64,000 nucleotides of DNA from Symbiodinium natans (GCA_905221605.1 CAJNDS010000413.1:598010-662009); one strand, 5' to 3'; shown: positions 1 through 11,114, counted from the first letter of the stretch. Notes: generated by a model from the sequence alone, not told the origin. Numbers and translations are program-made.

Positions 1-565
1 GTTTGTTTTGGTCCGTGAGGCCGCGAGGCCGTAGGAGCTGGGGATCGAGGATCCGGGGAGGAGGCACCCTAAACCCTAAACCCTAAGCCCTAAACCCTAA
101 ACCCCTAAACCCTAGGCCTCTGCCTTGGTGGAGTTCCTTTCATTCGTGCTCGTCCGTTTGCTTGTTGCTGCCTGGTTTTTTGTTACGTTGGTGTGTTGCT
201 GTCGTGGGCTGTCAGCTTGAGCCTTCGGGTCGGAGGTGGCGTCTTTTGTTAGGCCAGGCTCGTGCCTCGGTCCCCTCCTCCTCCTCCGCCTCCTCCTCCT
301 CCCCTGGCGAAACCTAGGGTTTAGGGTGTAGGGTGTAGGGGTTAGGGTGTAGGGTGTAGGGTGCATGGTTTAGGCTTTGGGCTTTCGTTACTGCGGGACC
401 TGGGGCAGGTTCCATGACATTGCCTGTCCTGAGGCTCTTCGTATGCCTTCTGAAGGGTGAACGCTTCGTCAAGTTCGGGCCCAAGAGCCTTAAACCCTAC
501 AACCCCTATAACTTTAGCAGAGGAACCTCCCACAACAAAAATGTTTCGGAAACTCACCATTTCAG

Positions 566-640
566 GAGCACCAGCGAGGGGCAAACAACTGACGAGGAGA
601 CCTCGGAGATCTCTCCGGATGGGCCCCAGAGGCCGCGCCT
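566..640 (+). CDS. candidate internal exon, acidic Ser/Thr-rich
   Basis: An ATTTCAG acceptor is followed by an open frame starting STSEGQTTDEETSEISP. No clear GT donor lies at its 3' end; a TTTAGGG tract begins within about 20 bases. No family is recognised. It could be chance. Confidence 0.22.
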
Positions 641-654
641 AAACCTTGAACTTT

Positions 655-865
655 AGGGTTTAGGGTTTCAAGTTTTTAGGGTTTTGAGGGTTTTAGGGTT
701 TTAGGGTTTTACATTAGGGTTTAGGGTTTAGGGTTTAGGGTTTAGGGTTTAGGGTTTAGGGTTTTAGGGTTTTAGGGTTTTAGGGTTTTAGGGTTTTAGG
801 GTTTTAGGGTTTTAGTTTTTTAGGGGTTTAGGGTTTTGGGTTTTGGGTTTTGGGTTCAGGGTTGG
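655..865. repeat. G-strand telomere-like tract
   Basis: Perfect TTTAGGG units pass into TTTTAGGG and TTTTGGG variants. The tract is interstitial, with unique DNA on both sides. Confidence 0.9.
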
Positions 866-1639
866 GGCATTTAAGGCTTTAGGTTCGTAGGGTTCAAACC
901 CTAAACCCTAGCCCTGAACCCTTTATGTGTGATTGCTGTGTTCCACGAGGTTGACTGCACTTATTGACTTCTGTTGGCCTTGAAGCGTGAGCCCCAATTC
1001 CCAAACCCTCCTTTGCGGACTGTAATGCAGGCAGGGGTCGGAAAAATCTCGAATCGTATTCCCCTAGCGTCCCTGAAGGATACGAAAAGACCCCCAAAAC
1101 CCTTTGCTAATTATTAAGGCCCCTATAGTAGCCACACTTTGTTCGAAGGGTTTCGGTTGGCATAGATGGCGGGTCGGGGTAACTGAACCATCCGGCCCTG
1201 CCAAGTCTCCCTCACCCCTAGACCCCACCCCGCAACCTGCATCCTCAGTTCGCCAGGCACGCGCTCTGGCTGGCTTAGGGTTTAGGGTGTAGGGTTTAGG
1301 GTGTAGGGTGTAGGGTTTAGGGTTTGGGGTTTGGGGTTCGAGGTCCCTGATAGGAGGGTTGATGACTGTAAGCTGGGGTTCTTGCGTGAAGAGTCGGCAT
1401 GTTATAGTTTTCCGGCAGCCACGCCAAGAGAGGATGTAATGTCCGCTGGAGATTTTCAAGAACCTTGCAGTGTAAGGCTTACCTTAAGAAGCCAAAACCC
1501 CATATTTTTGTAGGTTCTTAAGTATCAATCTGCTTATAGGATTCTTGGTAACCCTGTAAAAGCGTAGGTTTTTGGTTCTTAAGTCCTGCTCACAACACAT
1601 TGCTACCCACATTGGTTCCTTCAACCGCGCATTAGCCAG

Positions 1640-1732
1640 CGGGATGAGGTTTTCGACAGCAAAGCTCTTCTCGAAAGACCATACAACATCTGCATCTCAA
1701 ACGACAACGTGTCGTTTTCATGTCGCTCGTTG
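1640..1732 (+). CDS. candidate internal exon (31 codons)
   Basis: The acceptor TTAGCCAG opens a frame beginning RDEVFDSKALLERPYN and closing at TTG|GTCCCT, exactly 93 nt. The frame is interrupted soon after the donor. No family is recognised. Confidence 0.3.
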
Positions 1733-1815
1733 GTCCCTAAAACCATGAGACCCTAAACCCCTCAACAAAAGCTAACGCATGCATTGAGACAATGAACTAC
1801 ACTTTAGCGGTCCAG

Positions 1816-1871
1816 GTGCATGGCTGCCCTTGTCATCTTCGGCACCCAAGCAAAAATGGGCACTGTATCTG
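1816..1871 (+). CDS. candidate internal exon
   Basis: TCCAG acceptor and G|GTAGAA donor enclose CMAALVIFGTQAKMGTVS. Its phase does not match the next candidate exon, so one is missing or wrong. Confidence 0.25.
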
Positions 1872-1948
1872 GTAGAAGCCTGTGGATGAGCTCCATAAGA
1901 TAACCTAAGCCAAGCCCCTAAGACGAGCGCGTTTGGCTCAAACACCAG

Positions 1949-2155
1949 GCTTCACGCCACGAAGACCTCCTACGACGAGGCAGGTGGTTGCGACCTGCAA
2001 GAGCGGAGAGGGTTTCTTTTTTTGGGGCATCAAAGATAGCTTTAGGGCTTAGGGTTTAGGGTTTAGGATCTGTGCCTGCGCCATGAACTCCGGAGCACCC
2101 CTTGAAGCACAGTTCCCAACGCGGAGGTATTTGCTGCCTGTACATGTTCTTGTAC
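1949..2155 (+). CDS. candidate two-exon segment with a telomeric acceptor
   Basis: Exon 1949-1983 (ASRHEDLLRRG) ends AG|GTGGTT. Exon 2067-2155 begins directly after GGGTTTAG, so a telomere-like repeat provides the acceptor, reads ICACAMNSGAPLEAQFPTRR, and ends at a good donor C|GTAAGC. The two phases agree. No family is recognised. Confidence 0.35.
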
Positions 2156-2221
2156 GTAAGCTTAAGCTTAAGCTCCCCAACAGTAACCCCCAGTATAATT
2201 CGGGTTCAAGAGCTATAGCCC

Positions 2222-2640
2222 TGAACCTTGCTGAAACCTTAAACCTAAGCCAACCCCTAAACCCTAAACCCTGAACCCAAGAGCCTATAGACCCTAAACC
2301 CATAACATCCCCTAAACCCATAAACCAATAAACCCATAAACTCACAAACCCGCAAACCCCCAAGCCCCTAAACCCCTATAGCCACAAACATAGACCCATA
2401 AACCCATAAACAAGAGGGTTACCCTAAACCCATAAACCCATAAACCCATAAACCCATAAACCCATAAACCCATAAACCCATAAACCCATAGCCCCTAAAC
2501 CCACAAACCCATAAACCCATAAACCCACAAACCCATAAACCCCTAAACCCCCAAACTCCTAGACCCCTAAACCCCTAAACCCCTGAACCCCTGAACCCCT
2601 AAACCCATAAACCCATAAACCCACAAACCCATACACAAGA
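2222..2640. repeat. CCCATAAA octamer array
   Basis: Telomere-like C-strand repeats change from CCCTAAA to a long run of CCCATAAA with CCCCTAAA and CCCACAAA variants. It fills this stretch; no gene is seen in it. Confidence 0.88.
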
Positions 2641-2667
2641 GGGCTGGAAGTCCTCTTAGGCTCGCAG

Positions 2668-2731
2668 GGTGGTCGAAGAGGAGGAGCGGCTGCGCGAGGC
2701 GTGTGGGCCCCCAAAACATGGGGGGGAGAGG
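2668..2731 (+). CDS. candidate coiled-coil exon
   Basis: After GGCTCGCAG the frame reads VVEEEERLREACGPPKHGG, a charged heptad-like stretch with high GC3, ending in a GAGAGG|GTCAGG context. It resembles the exon at 3331 in composition. Confidence 0.33.
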
Positions 2732-3067
2732 GTCAGGGTTTAGGGGTTCGGGCTAGGGTTTAGGGGCTTATAGGTGGAATTGGGTTTGGGGTGCTGGGTC
2801 TAGAGCTTCAGGCTTTTCGGGTTCAGGGTTCAGGTGGGTGGGCTTTGAGGTGGCCGTGAGGGTTCGGGTTCAGGGTTTAGGGTTTATTCCCATCGTGGCT
2901 CAGAGTCTTGTGCTGTCGTGTGGCTGAGACCTGAAACATTCCGGAAGGCCAGAATCTTGTCCACCGGGTACAAAGGGGAGATGCGACTTTGTTTGAACAA
3001 CATGCTACCTGACTGAGAACCCGACGCCTTAACCCTAAACCCGAAGAACCCGGGGCTGAAACAATAG

Positions 3068-3296
3068 GGTAGTTACATGGTCCCTTTCGGGCTTATGAGG
3101 TTTTGGGTTTAGGGCTTAGGGCTTAGGGTTAAGGGTTTAGGAGTAGGTACATGGGCCCTGAATATGGTCCCCGACCTTCTTTAAATGATATATGGGCTCT
3201 TGGGCCCTAAATGATATATGGGCTCTTGGGCTGTTTAGGCTTTTTAAGGGGTGTATACCACCCCTTTTCAGGAGCCCATATTACGTGACCATGTAA
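3068..3296. mobile_element. family 2 inverted-repeat element (copy 1)
   Basis: Left end GTAGTTACATGGTCCC and right end GACCATGTAACTAC are inverted repeats. The interior holds a telomere-like insertion and a direct duplication of ATATGGGCTCTTGGGC. Relatives at 11944, 21041, 26978 (truncated) and 42984 (truncated). Confidence 0.75.
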
Positions 3297-3330
3297 CTAC
3301 CCCGTACACTTTAGGGTTTAGGGCACGCAG

Positions 3331-3405
3331 CCTGGCGTTTCCTGGCGCAGGACGAGGTGCGAGAAAAGCGGAAAGAGGATGAGGAGCAGCGCATGGCGGC
3401 TGAGG
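3331..3405 (+). CDS. candidate coiled-coil exon ending at a telomeric donor
   Basis: The acceptor GGCACGCAG is followed by WRFLAQDEVREKRKEDE and EQRMAAE, strongly helical and charged, with GC-ending codons. It closes at GAGG|GTTTTG, where a TTTAGGG-like tract starts and gives the GT. No family is recognised. Confidence 0.42.
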
Positions 3406-3417
3406 GTTTTGGGGTTG

Positions 3418-3492
3418 GAGGGTTTAGGGTTTAGGGCTTAGGGCTTAGGGCTTAGGGCTTAGGGCTTAGGGCTTAGGGCTTAGGGCTTAGGG
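3418..3492. repeat. TTAGGGC variant array
   Basis: About nine tandem copies of the variant heptamer TTAGGGC, a homogenised derivative of TTTAGGG. Confidence 0.9.
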
Positions 3493-3500
3493 TTTTGGGT

Positions 3501-3605
3501 TGGGATGTTCCCCCTTATACTCACAGCTCCTTGATAGGGATTAGAGGAGGGGGTACGAAACTCCCCCAGAAAGGACTGTCAGTATCAGGTAAACATCCCA
3601 AGTTT
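3501..3605. mobile_element. family 3 inverted-repeat element (copy 1)
   Basis: Ends GGGATGTTCCCCCTTATACT and its inverse, with a core around AGTCC...GGACTGT. Further copies at 7610-7685, 12240-12312, 12495-12550, 15852-15950 and, truncated by poly-C, 46875-46942. Confidence 0.8.
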
Positions 3606-3707
3606 TGGGGGTACTTATGCCGGCAAAGTACTGTACCTATACTTGCTATGAGGGTTTAGGGTTTCAGGTTTAGGGCTTTGTGGTTCTTTGATATCCCCTT
3701 ATTAGGA

Positions 3708-3806
3708 TCCATGTACCTATAGGATCTACTTGGGCATCGAAGGGGTTCCTATGTCGTAGCTTTCGGGCCCAAGCATATATATTAGAAGGTACATGGATCC
3801 TAGGGA
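3708..3806. mobile_element. family 11 inverted-repeat element
   Basis: Inverted ends of the type GGATCCATGTACCT / AGGTACATGGATCC around GGGCCCAAGTA-like inner arms. Relatives at 10410-10512 and 43440-43590. Confidence 0.65.
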
Positions 3807-4230
3807 TCGTTTCGTAGTTTGGGTTTCCGCGGCTTGATTTGTGCTTTTGGGGTGCTTTTAGGGTTCAGGTTTAGGGTTTTGCTTTAGTTTGTTCTTTTTT
3901 TAGGGGAAATCGGGTCAGGGTTTAGGGTTTAGGTTTTAAGTTTTTTCCTCTTAAAGAGGAACAAGGTGGTAATTCAACCTTGATTACCTTGCTGATGCAG
4001 TGCATTTGCCTTGAAATCGGCTGTTTAAGAGTGCCCCTGGTGCTCCATGACTTGGCGGTACGGTTTTCATTGGGAAAGCGATACCGAACCCCAAAAAGCA
4101 ATGCCCTCAATGAACGTCCCAGCCGTGGCCTCTTGATTTTCCCGCGCGCTCAACATAGGGTTCTTTCAGTGCTGGTTGGATCGGGGGGTATGGAGGAACA
4201 ACCCGACGTAAGCCCCAAACCCTAAGCCTA

Positions 4231-4382
4231 AACCTTATATGAAGTAGGGTATATATATATATATATATGTATATTTCTTGTACCCCCAAAAGGACACCAG
4301 GTATATACACTCACCAATATTAAAAAATGAACCTTATATACACTCACCAATCACAGTAATATAAACCCTGTTTCAATATAGA
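4231..4382. mobile_element. dispersed element, family 13 (copy 1)
   Basis: The segment containing AAAAGGACACCAGG and two CACTCACCAAT motifs recurs in reverse complement at 29449-29573 over about 125 bp with small differences. One copy carries an expanded (AT)n tract. Confidence 0.75.
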
Positions 4383-4426
4383 CCCTAAACCTGAGCCCTC
4401 GAAACCTTTGGGCCTTTGCTGCAAAG

Positions 4427-4674
4427 GACCTCATGGACACCGTGCGCGCCGGCGTCAGGCCGGGCCGAACTCCCAGAGCCCCTGTAAACCTTAAGCCCTA
4501 AACCCTAAACCCTAAGCCCTAAACCCTAAACCCTAAACCCTAAACCCTACTTCTCGCAGAAGCCAATGCAGCCCCCTTCCCAGTCCCTGAGCTGCAGGTC
4601 CTGGTGACGTCGTTCCTTTCATGCCCGTCCCCAAGCATTGCGCTGTTGAGCCACATCTCTAGGATGCCCAATAG
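4427..4674 (+). CDS. two candidate exons
   Basis: Exon 4427-4483 (DLMDTVRAGVRPGR) has nearly all GC-ending codons and a GTAAAC donor. Exon 4560-4674 follows a C-strand telomere tract and acceptor TTCTCGCAG; it reads ANAAPFPVPELQVLV and a hydrophobic helix, ending AATAG|GTCATG. They are separated by 76 nt made mostly of CCCTAAA. No family is recognised. Confidence 0.36.
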
Positions 4675-5182
4675 GTCATGTTACCTTCTAAACCCTAAAG
4701 CCTAAACCCTAAAGCCTAAACCCTAAACCCTGCACTCTTCATAACCCTATTACCCTAAACCCTATACCTAAACCCTAGGCTACTGGGCAACCTCGATCTG
4801 GTCCTTGCAGCTCGGGTTAGCGTTTTTGGTTTAGGCTTGGTCGACTCGTTTGCCTCCAACACTACAGCAAACTTGCCCGAGCCTAAACCCGAAACCCTAT
4901 AAACCCCAAACCCCACAAAGCCAAAACCCAATAGATCCTAGACCCTATAAACCCCGAACCCTATAAACCTTTAACGCTATACACCCCAAACCTTACAAAT
5001 CCTATACCCTATACCCTAAACCCCAGAGACCCTATACACCATACCCCAAACCGATAAATCCTGTATAAACCCGAAACCCTAAACGGTATACCTCCAATAA
5101 AGTAACTATATGTTGAGGTGTATAAACCCTAAACCCCAAACCCCAAAGCTTGCTGCCCTAAAACCTAAAGCCTGAACTCCAG

Positions 5183-5309
5183 CGTGTGTGCCTGAGGCAT
5201 GCCACCACTGAGAGCCGTGCGGGGCCGAAAATTGCAGATGCGCGCGACACCCTAACCCTGTACCCTGAGGGCCTAAGGGCCCCACCTTACATACGCATGG
5301 CCCTGCATG
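5183..5309 (+). CDS. candidate internal exon
   Basis: A CTCCAG acceptor opens a frame of about 42 codons containing ADARDTLTLYPEGLRAPP, ending at G|GTGGTG. The opposite strand is also open here, so the strand is not certain. Confidence 0.28.
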
Positions 5310-6174
5310 GTGGTGGAAGTTATACCCACACATGAGTATACAGTGAGGTCCTAGCTTTCGGAAACATCCATGAGGCAGGTTTCAACCCTGAACCCTAAAC
5401 CCCTAACCCTGTTTTGAGTGATTCTTAATTTTAACGGTCCTTGCAGGGCCGGTCGTTTTCATTCGGCAAGGAGTTTAGGGCATAAGGGTTGGGGTTTAAA
5501 GTTTATAGGGTCTACCGATTGTAGTTCGTGGATCACACGATATCTCTAATTTTAATAATGGTACTACACAACATACAAGTCTTTCTTCATAGGCAGAACA
5601 CACCCTTTGTGCTTGACGCACATCTCCAAGAACAGCAAGAACTGGGAGTTAAGGGTTAAGTGAGGGCTTATTAGGCAGAAAGTGCAAGCAGAGCTGCCGC
5701 ATAGTTTGTCCCCTGACTGTGCTCGCGCAGCGAGTCGCATTTGAAACTGCATAGCGCGTGATTGTGGCTCCAAACCCTACAACCAACCCACAGCCACCAC
5801 AGAAAAGGAGGAGGCACGACAACCGCACCCCGCGAACCTACACCATTGCACTAAACCTCAAGCCCCTTTCAAACCTAGAACCAACCCACAACCACACCAC
5901 GGGGGGGAGGGGTGGCAAACCCGACGCCGCAAACCCCGAAGCCAACCCCCGCAAAACCTGCACCCAAAACCCTCAAATCCCAAACTAACAGCCTAAAAAC
6001 AAACCCGCAGCTAGACTAAGGGGGGCGGGGGAGCAGGAGGTACCATACCATGGGGGGTGGGGGGGGGGGGCGGAGTGCCGATCATATAGACTTCAAATTG
6101 ATATAGAGATTCTTATTCAAGTTGTAGTTTATAGGGTCCTTACTCTGATTTTAACTGCATTCCTGCATGAACAG

Positions 6175-6509
6175 GAACCTCCCGTGTGTGGTGGGGACAC
6201 TTGTCCAACTGTAGGCAATTCCAGCATCTACACTGTGGAGCGGTTTATCGCATCTGCTGCAGCTGTCTCAGACGCTATTGGAGCAGAGCTCAGGCGAACT
6301 TGCTTAGCTTGCCCGGTAGTACCTCGTTTTTCGACGGCCCTAAGTCTGGTTTAGGGTTTAGAGTCTCAGCCCACATACGAAACTCAAGAAAACCGTGAGC
6401 AGTAAAACCACATTCGGCTGTCTACCCCACTCATGGCTTCAGAGACTCATTGGCCGCAACTCCGGCTGACATTCTGTCTTGGCCGGCCGTGGCTTGGGGT
6501 TCGCTCCCA
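6175..6509 (+). CDS. two candidate exons
   Basis: Exon 6175-6315 (47 codons, EPPVCGGDTCP then SIYTVERFIASAAAVSDA) follows a pyrimidine-rich acceptor GAACAG and ends CCG|GTAGTA. Exon 6443-6509 (DSLAATPADILSWPA) lies between GCTTCAG and CCA|GTACGT. Their phases do not match, so one boundary is wrong or an exon is missing. Confidence 0.38.
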
Positions 6510-6912
6510 GTACGTGGCTCTTAGTAGAGCTTGGGGAACTGGGCACCTCATATCCCCCTATAGAACCCCTCCAGGGACTGTCAAAGAGGCCTTCTTCCAA
6601 GTAACCCTAAACTGTCAGGCCTAATCCCTGAACCCTGAACCCTAAACCCTAAACCTTAAACCCTTTTTTTCGCTCAGCCGGTTCTTTAGAGTAAGGGTCC
6701 CGTTGTAGTCCTCAGGTCCATTTCGATATTCCTCATTTTCTTCGGCCCTCCGAAGCCCCAAACCCCAAATCCTAAACCTAAACCCCAAACCCTGAACCCT
6801 AAACCCTGATTATTAGGGATCGCAGAGGGCTTCCGAGGCTGGAAATTGGGGTTTGCTTCGGGCTCGGGGGCTCCTGTGGCGAGTTGTCTATATGACCGAA
6901 CGCCGAACATCA

Positions 6913-7190
6913 AACCCTAAACCCTAAACCCTAAACCCTAAACCCTAAACCCTAAACCCTAATTAAGGTTCCTAAGCTGCAGGGCTTTAGGACGCCCTCC
7001 AGGCCCTAGGAAGCCCTAAAAGGGCGGCTTTGGGGTCCAAGGTTGGCTTTGGGCTGCTAAACCCTAAACCCTAAACCCTAAACCCTAAACCCTAAACCCT
7101 AAACCCTAAACCCTAAACCCTAAACCCTAAACCCTAAACCCTTTCCCCTAAACCCTAAACCCTAAACCCTAAACCCTAAACCCTGAACCC
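6913..7190. repeat. C-strand telomere-like tracts
   Basis: Two long (CCCTAAA)n runs (6913-6961 and 7060-7190) flank about 100 bp of degenerate sequence. From 7199 the orientation flips to TTTAGGG/TTTTAGGG up to about 7460. Confidence 0.92.
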
Positions 7191-7809
7191 CTCAGAGTTT
7201 GGGGAGTCAGGGTTTAGGGTTTCAGGGTTTTAGGGTTTTAGGGCTTGAGAGTTTAGGGCTTTAGGCAATCAGGTTTCAGGGTTTTAGGGTTTTAGGGCTT
7301 TAGGCTTTAGAGTTTAGGGCTTTAGGTTTTTTTTTTTAATTGTTTTTAGGGCTTTAGTGTTTTTTTTTGGTTTTCGGGCTTAGGGTTCAGGGCCTTGGGT
7401 TTAGGGTTTTAGGTTTTAGGGTTTTAGGGATAGGGCTCTAGGGCTTCAGGGCTTTGAATCCGGGCTTTGAATCCGGGCTTTGAGGTCTAAGGTTTGAGGG
7501 TTTCGCGCCCTAAACCCGACCTCCTGTGTGCCGAAGATAAGCCCTCAACCCTAAACCCTAAACCCTGGGGTTGGGGGTGGGGAGTCCTTTGGCTGTCAGT
7601 CCGCATAGCAGTCCTAATAGGGATTATAGTACCCCTATCATAATCCCTATTAAGGACTGTTAGAATAAGGGGGAACGTCCCAACTGTTAGGGTTTAGGGT
7701 TTTGGGTTCATGCCCTAAACCCTGAACCCCTGAACCCTGAACCCTGAACCCTGAACCCTAAACCCTAAACCCTAAACCCTAAACCCTGAACCCTACTGCT
7801 GCATGGCAG

Positions 7810-7859
7810 GCTCGAGCCCCTGCAGCGTGAGTCCGCCACCAGCAGCCGCAGCAACACAG
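7810..7859 (+). CDS. candidate internal exon
   Basis: GCATGGCAG acceptor and ACACAG|GTCGCT donor enclose LEPLQRESATSSRSNT, with almost every codon ending in G or C. An alternative donor GTGAGT lies inside it at 7827. Confidence 0.36.
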
Positions 7860-8010
7860 GTCGCTGTGACGAAGTCTGGGTTCTTGAAATAAGGGACTCC
7901 AAACATACAGGGAGGCCCAGTGTGGGTTTAGGGTTTACTTCCGTTGTCGCCAGTAGGGTTTAGGGTTTGGGGTTTGGGGTTTTGGGGTTTGGGGTTTGGG
8001 GTGAGGGCCT

Positions 8011-8113
8011 GCAAGGAGGGGCCCCCTAGTTATAAGTAGAGTTAGAAGGACCCTAAATAAGGTTATATGGATCCACATTATAGTTGGTATAGTAACGGGG
8101 CCCCTCCTTGTAG
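8011..8113. mobile_element. family 1 inverted-repeat element
   Basis: Ends CAAGGAGGGGCCCCC and GGGGCCCCTCCTTG with the usual interior AGTTATAAGTAGAGTTA. This is the commonest family in the window, with about ten copies. Confidence 0.85.
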
Positions 8114-8411
8114 TCACCTCAATAAGAGGGTTAAAATAAGGACCCAAGAAGGTACCTCTAACTCCGGGCGCCCCCAAAGTGTATTTTAGGCCTCAGGGTG
8201 GAGGGTTTATGGTGGGGCTAGAGTTGGGAGAGAACAGAACTGAACGGGGTTTGATGAGTGGAGTTTGAAGTTTTTTTGGTTTTAGGGCTTCGGGTATAGG
8301 TGTCTGCGCAGTAGGGTGGAGTAGATAGCTTGACGTGAGCTCGAAGCTTCAAGATTTTTCTAGATGAACCCAATCCCAACTACGGGAATGAAGCCTTTTC
8401 TTTTCATTCAG

Positions 8412-8492
8412 AATGGTGACTTGCTCTTGTCACTTTCTGACTCCAAAGTCTTTGGCCTATACTGCCTGCTTTCACAACTACTCGGACCCGGA
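8412..8492 (+). CDS. candidate internal exon (27 codons)
   Basis: The pyrimidine-rich acceptor TTTTCATTCAG leads into NGDLLLSLSDSKVFGLY, in phase 0, ending GGA|GTAGGG. Hydrophobic; no family is recognised. Confidence 0.33.
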
Positions 8493-8898
8493 GTAGGGCC
8501 CTTAGTTCCCTTTTCCTTAGGGCTTAGGGTTCCCTTATCAGCCCCTTTACACCAAAAATAGGGGCACCTTTTCATTCCTCGGTTGCTCTTAGGTCTAGCT
8601 GAACTCTAAGCCCTTTTTATTCCTGTGACTCTTGGGCGCCCTCGTGGCAAACCTAATCTTTTTGGGCCAAAAGACCGCTTTGCAATCCGAACTCAGACCC
8701 TACACTCGACTTGGAAAGGAGAGCCTCACACCCTAGCAGCCCTCTATACCCCTTTTATTCAGGAATATACACTTAGATCCTAAACCCTAACCCAAAACCC
8801 TAAACCCTAAACCCTAAACCCTAAACCCTAATCACAGTGCGGATCCCTATAAAAGAATCAGGCATATTTTCTTACTTGAACTATTTGGGTACGCCCAG

Positions 8899-8989
8899 GC
8901 CGATATCGCGGGGCCTCCGCAAACATTGCGGAGGCAGGGTGCAAAAGGCTGATCGAACAGTTTGGGGCCGTGACTGCCCGCATTTTTTC
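8899..8989 (+). CDS. candidate internal exon
   Basis: After ACGCCCAG the frame reads RYRGASANIAEAGCKRLI and EQFGAVTARIF and ends at a consensus donor C|GTGAGC. The other two frames stay open for part of it, so the frame is inferred. Confidence 0.4.
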
Positions 8990-9099
8990 GTGAGCCATGG
9001 TTGCAAGAACTCCTTTTCACGCAACTCATTGCATGTTTCCGTCCGATCCTCTAATAAGTTAAGCCCAGAACCCTATAACCCAATATACCCACATACATG

Positions 9100-9159
9100 T
9101 ATATATATATATATATGTGTGTGTAGGGGGTAGCATAATGATAAATAAATATAAATAAA

Positions 9160-9193
<34 letters not shown>

Positions 9194-9215
9194 CATCCGA
9201 TATAACTCAACATAA
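9100..9215. repeat. AT/ATAA microsatellite
   Basis: Alternating TA runs, GTGTGT and AAATAAAT units; no coding signal. Confidence 0.9.
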
Positions 9216-9296
9216 CCGTGGAACCCTATACCTGTCTATACCTGTGAAGCCTGATTGAGCATCCTAAGGGGCTCCAGCTTCGGTTCCCTGCTGCAG

Positions 9297-9348
9297 GGCA
9301 CGCTGCACCAGAGCCTCTCCATGCCGCTTCTTGCGTCTGCCAAGCGAG
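9297..9348 (+). CDS. candidate internal exon
   Basis: CTGCTGCAG|GGC opens GTLHQSLSMPLLASAKR with high GC3, ending G|GTCCGA. It is 52 nt long and no family is recognised. Confidence 0.38.
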
Positions 9349-9407
9349 GTCCGACTTCGGTGGTTCAGTTTGGGGCCTAAGGTTTGCAAGGTCTAGGGAA
9401 GGTGCAG

Positions 9408-9472
9408 GGTTTAGGGTTTAGGGTTTAGGGTTTAGGGTTTAGGGTTTAGGGTTTAGGGTTTAGGGTTTAGGG
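9408..9472. repeat. G-strand telomere-like tract
   Basis: Nine perfect TTTAGGG units. Confidence 0.95.
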
Positions 9473-9534
9473 ATCCAGGCAGTTGAGTTCGCGTGAGACC
9501 CTGTTCGGGATTTTTGGTTCTTGGTGGGGGGCAG

Positions 9535-9764
9535 TGTTCGACCTGTACCAAGACCTCCATCAACTCCAGGCGAGTCGAGTGCACCCAAAACCATAAACCC
9601 TAAACCCTAAACCCCAGACCCCGAACCCCAAACCCCAAACCCTAAACCCTAAACCCTAAACCCTAAACCCTTTGGCTCCGCACTCCACTCTTGGACCTGT
9701 GCGGAGGCCTCCCGCTGCCTCCATCATTCCGGCTGGACGACTTGGAGGCCGTAGACCCCAACGA
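9535..9764 (+). CDS. two candidate exons, the second bracketed by telomeric repeats
   Basis: Exon 9535-9578 (FDLYQDLHQLQASR, heptad-like) follows GGGGGGCAG. The second candidate, within 9671-9764, contains LRTPLLDLCGGLPLP and FRLDDLEAVDPN; CCCTAAA repeats precede it and it ends GA|GTTTAG at the first base of a TTTAGGG tract. Its acceptor is uncertain (GCGGAG at 9706 is the best). Confidence 0.38.
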
Positions 9765-9973
9765 GTTTAGGGTTTAGGGTTTAGGGTTTGGGGAGTTCTC
9801 CATATCAGGGTCCCTTATTGTGTCCTTATTCTACGGGCACTCGATGGGGACCCAGAAAGGGACCCTAATTTAAACAACTACCTATACCCGAAACCCTATG
9901 CTCTAAACCCTCAACCCTGAACCCTCAACCCCTCATAAGCCCAATAGAGGTTTAGGATAGTCTTGTGCGGCAG

Positions 9974-10290
9974 GGCAGCATGGAGCGCGTCTGGAGCGGG
10001 TATCGAGATAATCCTAGATAGACGAAACTAGCCATATACCTAGATATCCGCCAAAAAGAAGCACCATCTAGGCGGGCTTGTGTCATGTGCGTCTTCTCCA
10101 TGGCTTTGTGGATCAATGAGGGCGCCCGTGGCTTGATTTGGCCAGTTCTCAACCTCCATACCCAAAGAGCCGAATACTCCTTAAGGAAGGAATGCCTTAA
10201 GCCGTTATCCTTAATAAAGGGGTATTGGGGCTGTCTGGCTCAATCCCTAATTCCTAGATGCCCTCCCTTCGTTTGGGTTCGTCGAAGCGG
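9974..10290 (+). CDS. two candidate micro-exons
   Basis: 9974-9999 (GSMERVWSG) lies between GTGCGGCAG and GTATCG. 10258-10290 (MPSLRLGSSKR) lies between TTCCTAG and the good donor GTAAGC. A family 7 element occupies about 10160-10250 between them. Confidence 0.3.
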
Positions 10291-10513
10291 GTAAGCCCTA
10301 AGCCCAACCGAGACCTAAACCCTAAACCCTAAACCCTAAACCCTAAACCCTAAACCCTAAACCCTAAAGATCAGGGCATGCAGCCCTAATTGGGGCTTCA
10401 AGCCTTAACGCTGAGGGTCCAAGTACCTAGAAACTATTTACTTGGGCCCCCAAAACACCTATATAGCAAGTACTTAAAGGCCCAAGTATTCCCGATTTAG
10501 GTACATGGACCCT

Positions 10514-10631
10514 TACAAGGAGGGGCCCCCTTACTATACTAAAAGGGACTTCTTACCTCGTTTAGGATCCTTTTTGCCTAATTTAGGGTCCTTATAACCC
10601 TGCTTATAACTAGGGGGGGCCCCTCCTTGTA
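10514..10631. mobile_element. family 1 inverted-repeat element
   Basis: Canonical ACAAGGAGGGGCCCCCTTA end and its inverse, 118 bp. A family 11 copy (10410-10512) abuts it on the left and half of a family 5 element (10680-10750) lies just to the right. Confidence 0.85.
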
Positions 10632-10774
10632 ACTCCCCGCAACTACTAGTTGCTTAAGACCCCTTAAGGGGCTAGTAAGTACAGTTGTAAGTACAGCTAT
10701 AAGTACAGCTATAATTGGTTGATAAGTACCACCATGAACCTCCAAGTAGGGTAAGATCCAAAGCCGCCCCGCAG

Positions 10775-10987
10775 ATTCCACCGCAGCACGGTGCGGCAAG
10801 GATACCGCTAGGCTGGGTCTACCCAAAGGGCTCCTGTGTAGTTCCTGTTTGGGCTAGTGATAGGGGAATTCTAGTATACTACCCCAAAAAGGTACTACTA
10901 CCCCAAAAAGGCACTACATAGGAGCCTTTGGGTTTCGGGTGTAGGCTAGTCACGCAGGAGTTCGGCGCTTTTTTGAACCCGATGTGT
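10775..10987 (+). CDS. two phase-matched exons separated by an introner-like element
   Basis: Exon 10775-10816 (IPPQHGAARIPLGW, phase 0/0) ends TGG|GTCTAC. The 141-nt intron is mostly a family 6 element (10822-10934). Exon 10958-10987 (EFGAFLNPMC) follows GTCACGCAG and ends at GTTTAG. Both exons are whole numbers of codons. Confidence 0.42.
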
Positions 10988-11114
10988 GTTTAGGGTTGCA
11001 AGGGCTCAGTTCGGCTGCATAATTAAAGCTCTATGAACCCTATACGACTGGGTTTGCTATTCGGTCATGGCAGGCTTTGAGGTTTGTAGGGTCTGAAAAT
11101 AAGAACATGATCAG

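Noticed and set aside
1925-1948. Relic of the dinoflagellate spliced leader (TTTGGCTCAA)
   Set aside because: Only about ten bases match the 3' end of the known leader, and no retroposed-gene structure follows.
4250-4270. TATA box promoter
   Set aside because: It is an (AT)n expansion inside a dispersed element, and there is no gene start nearby.
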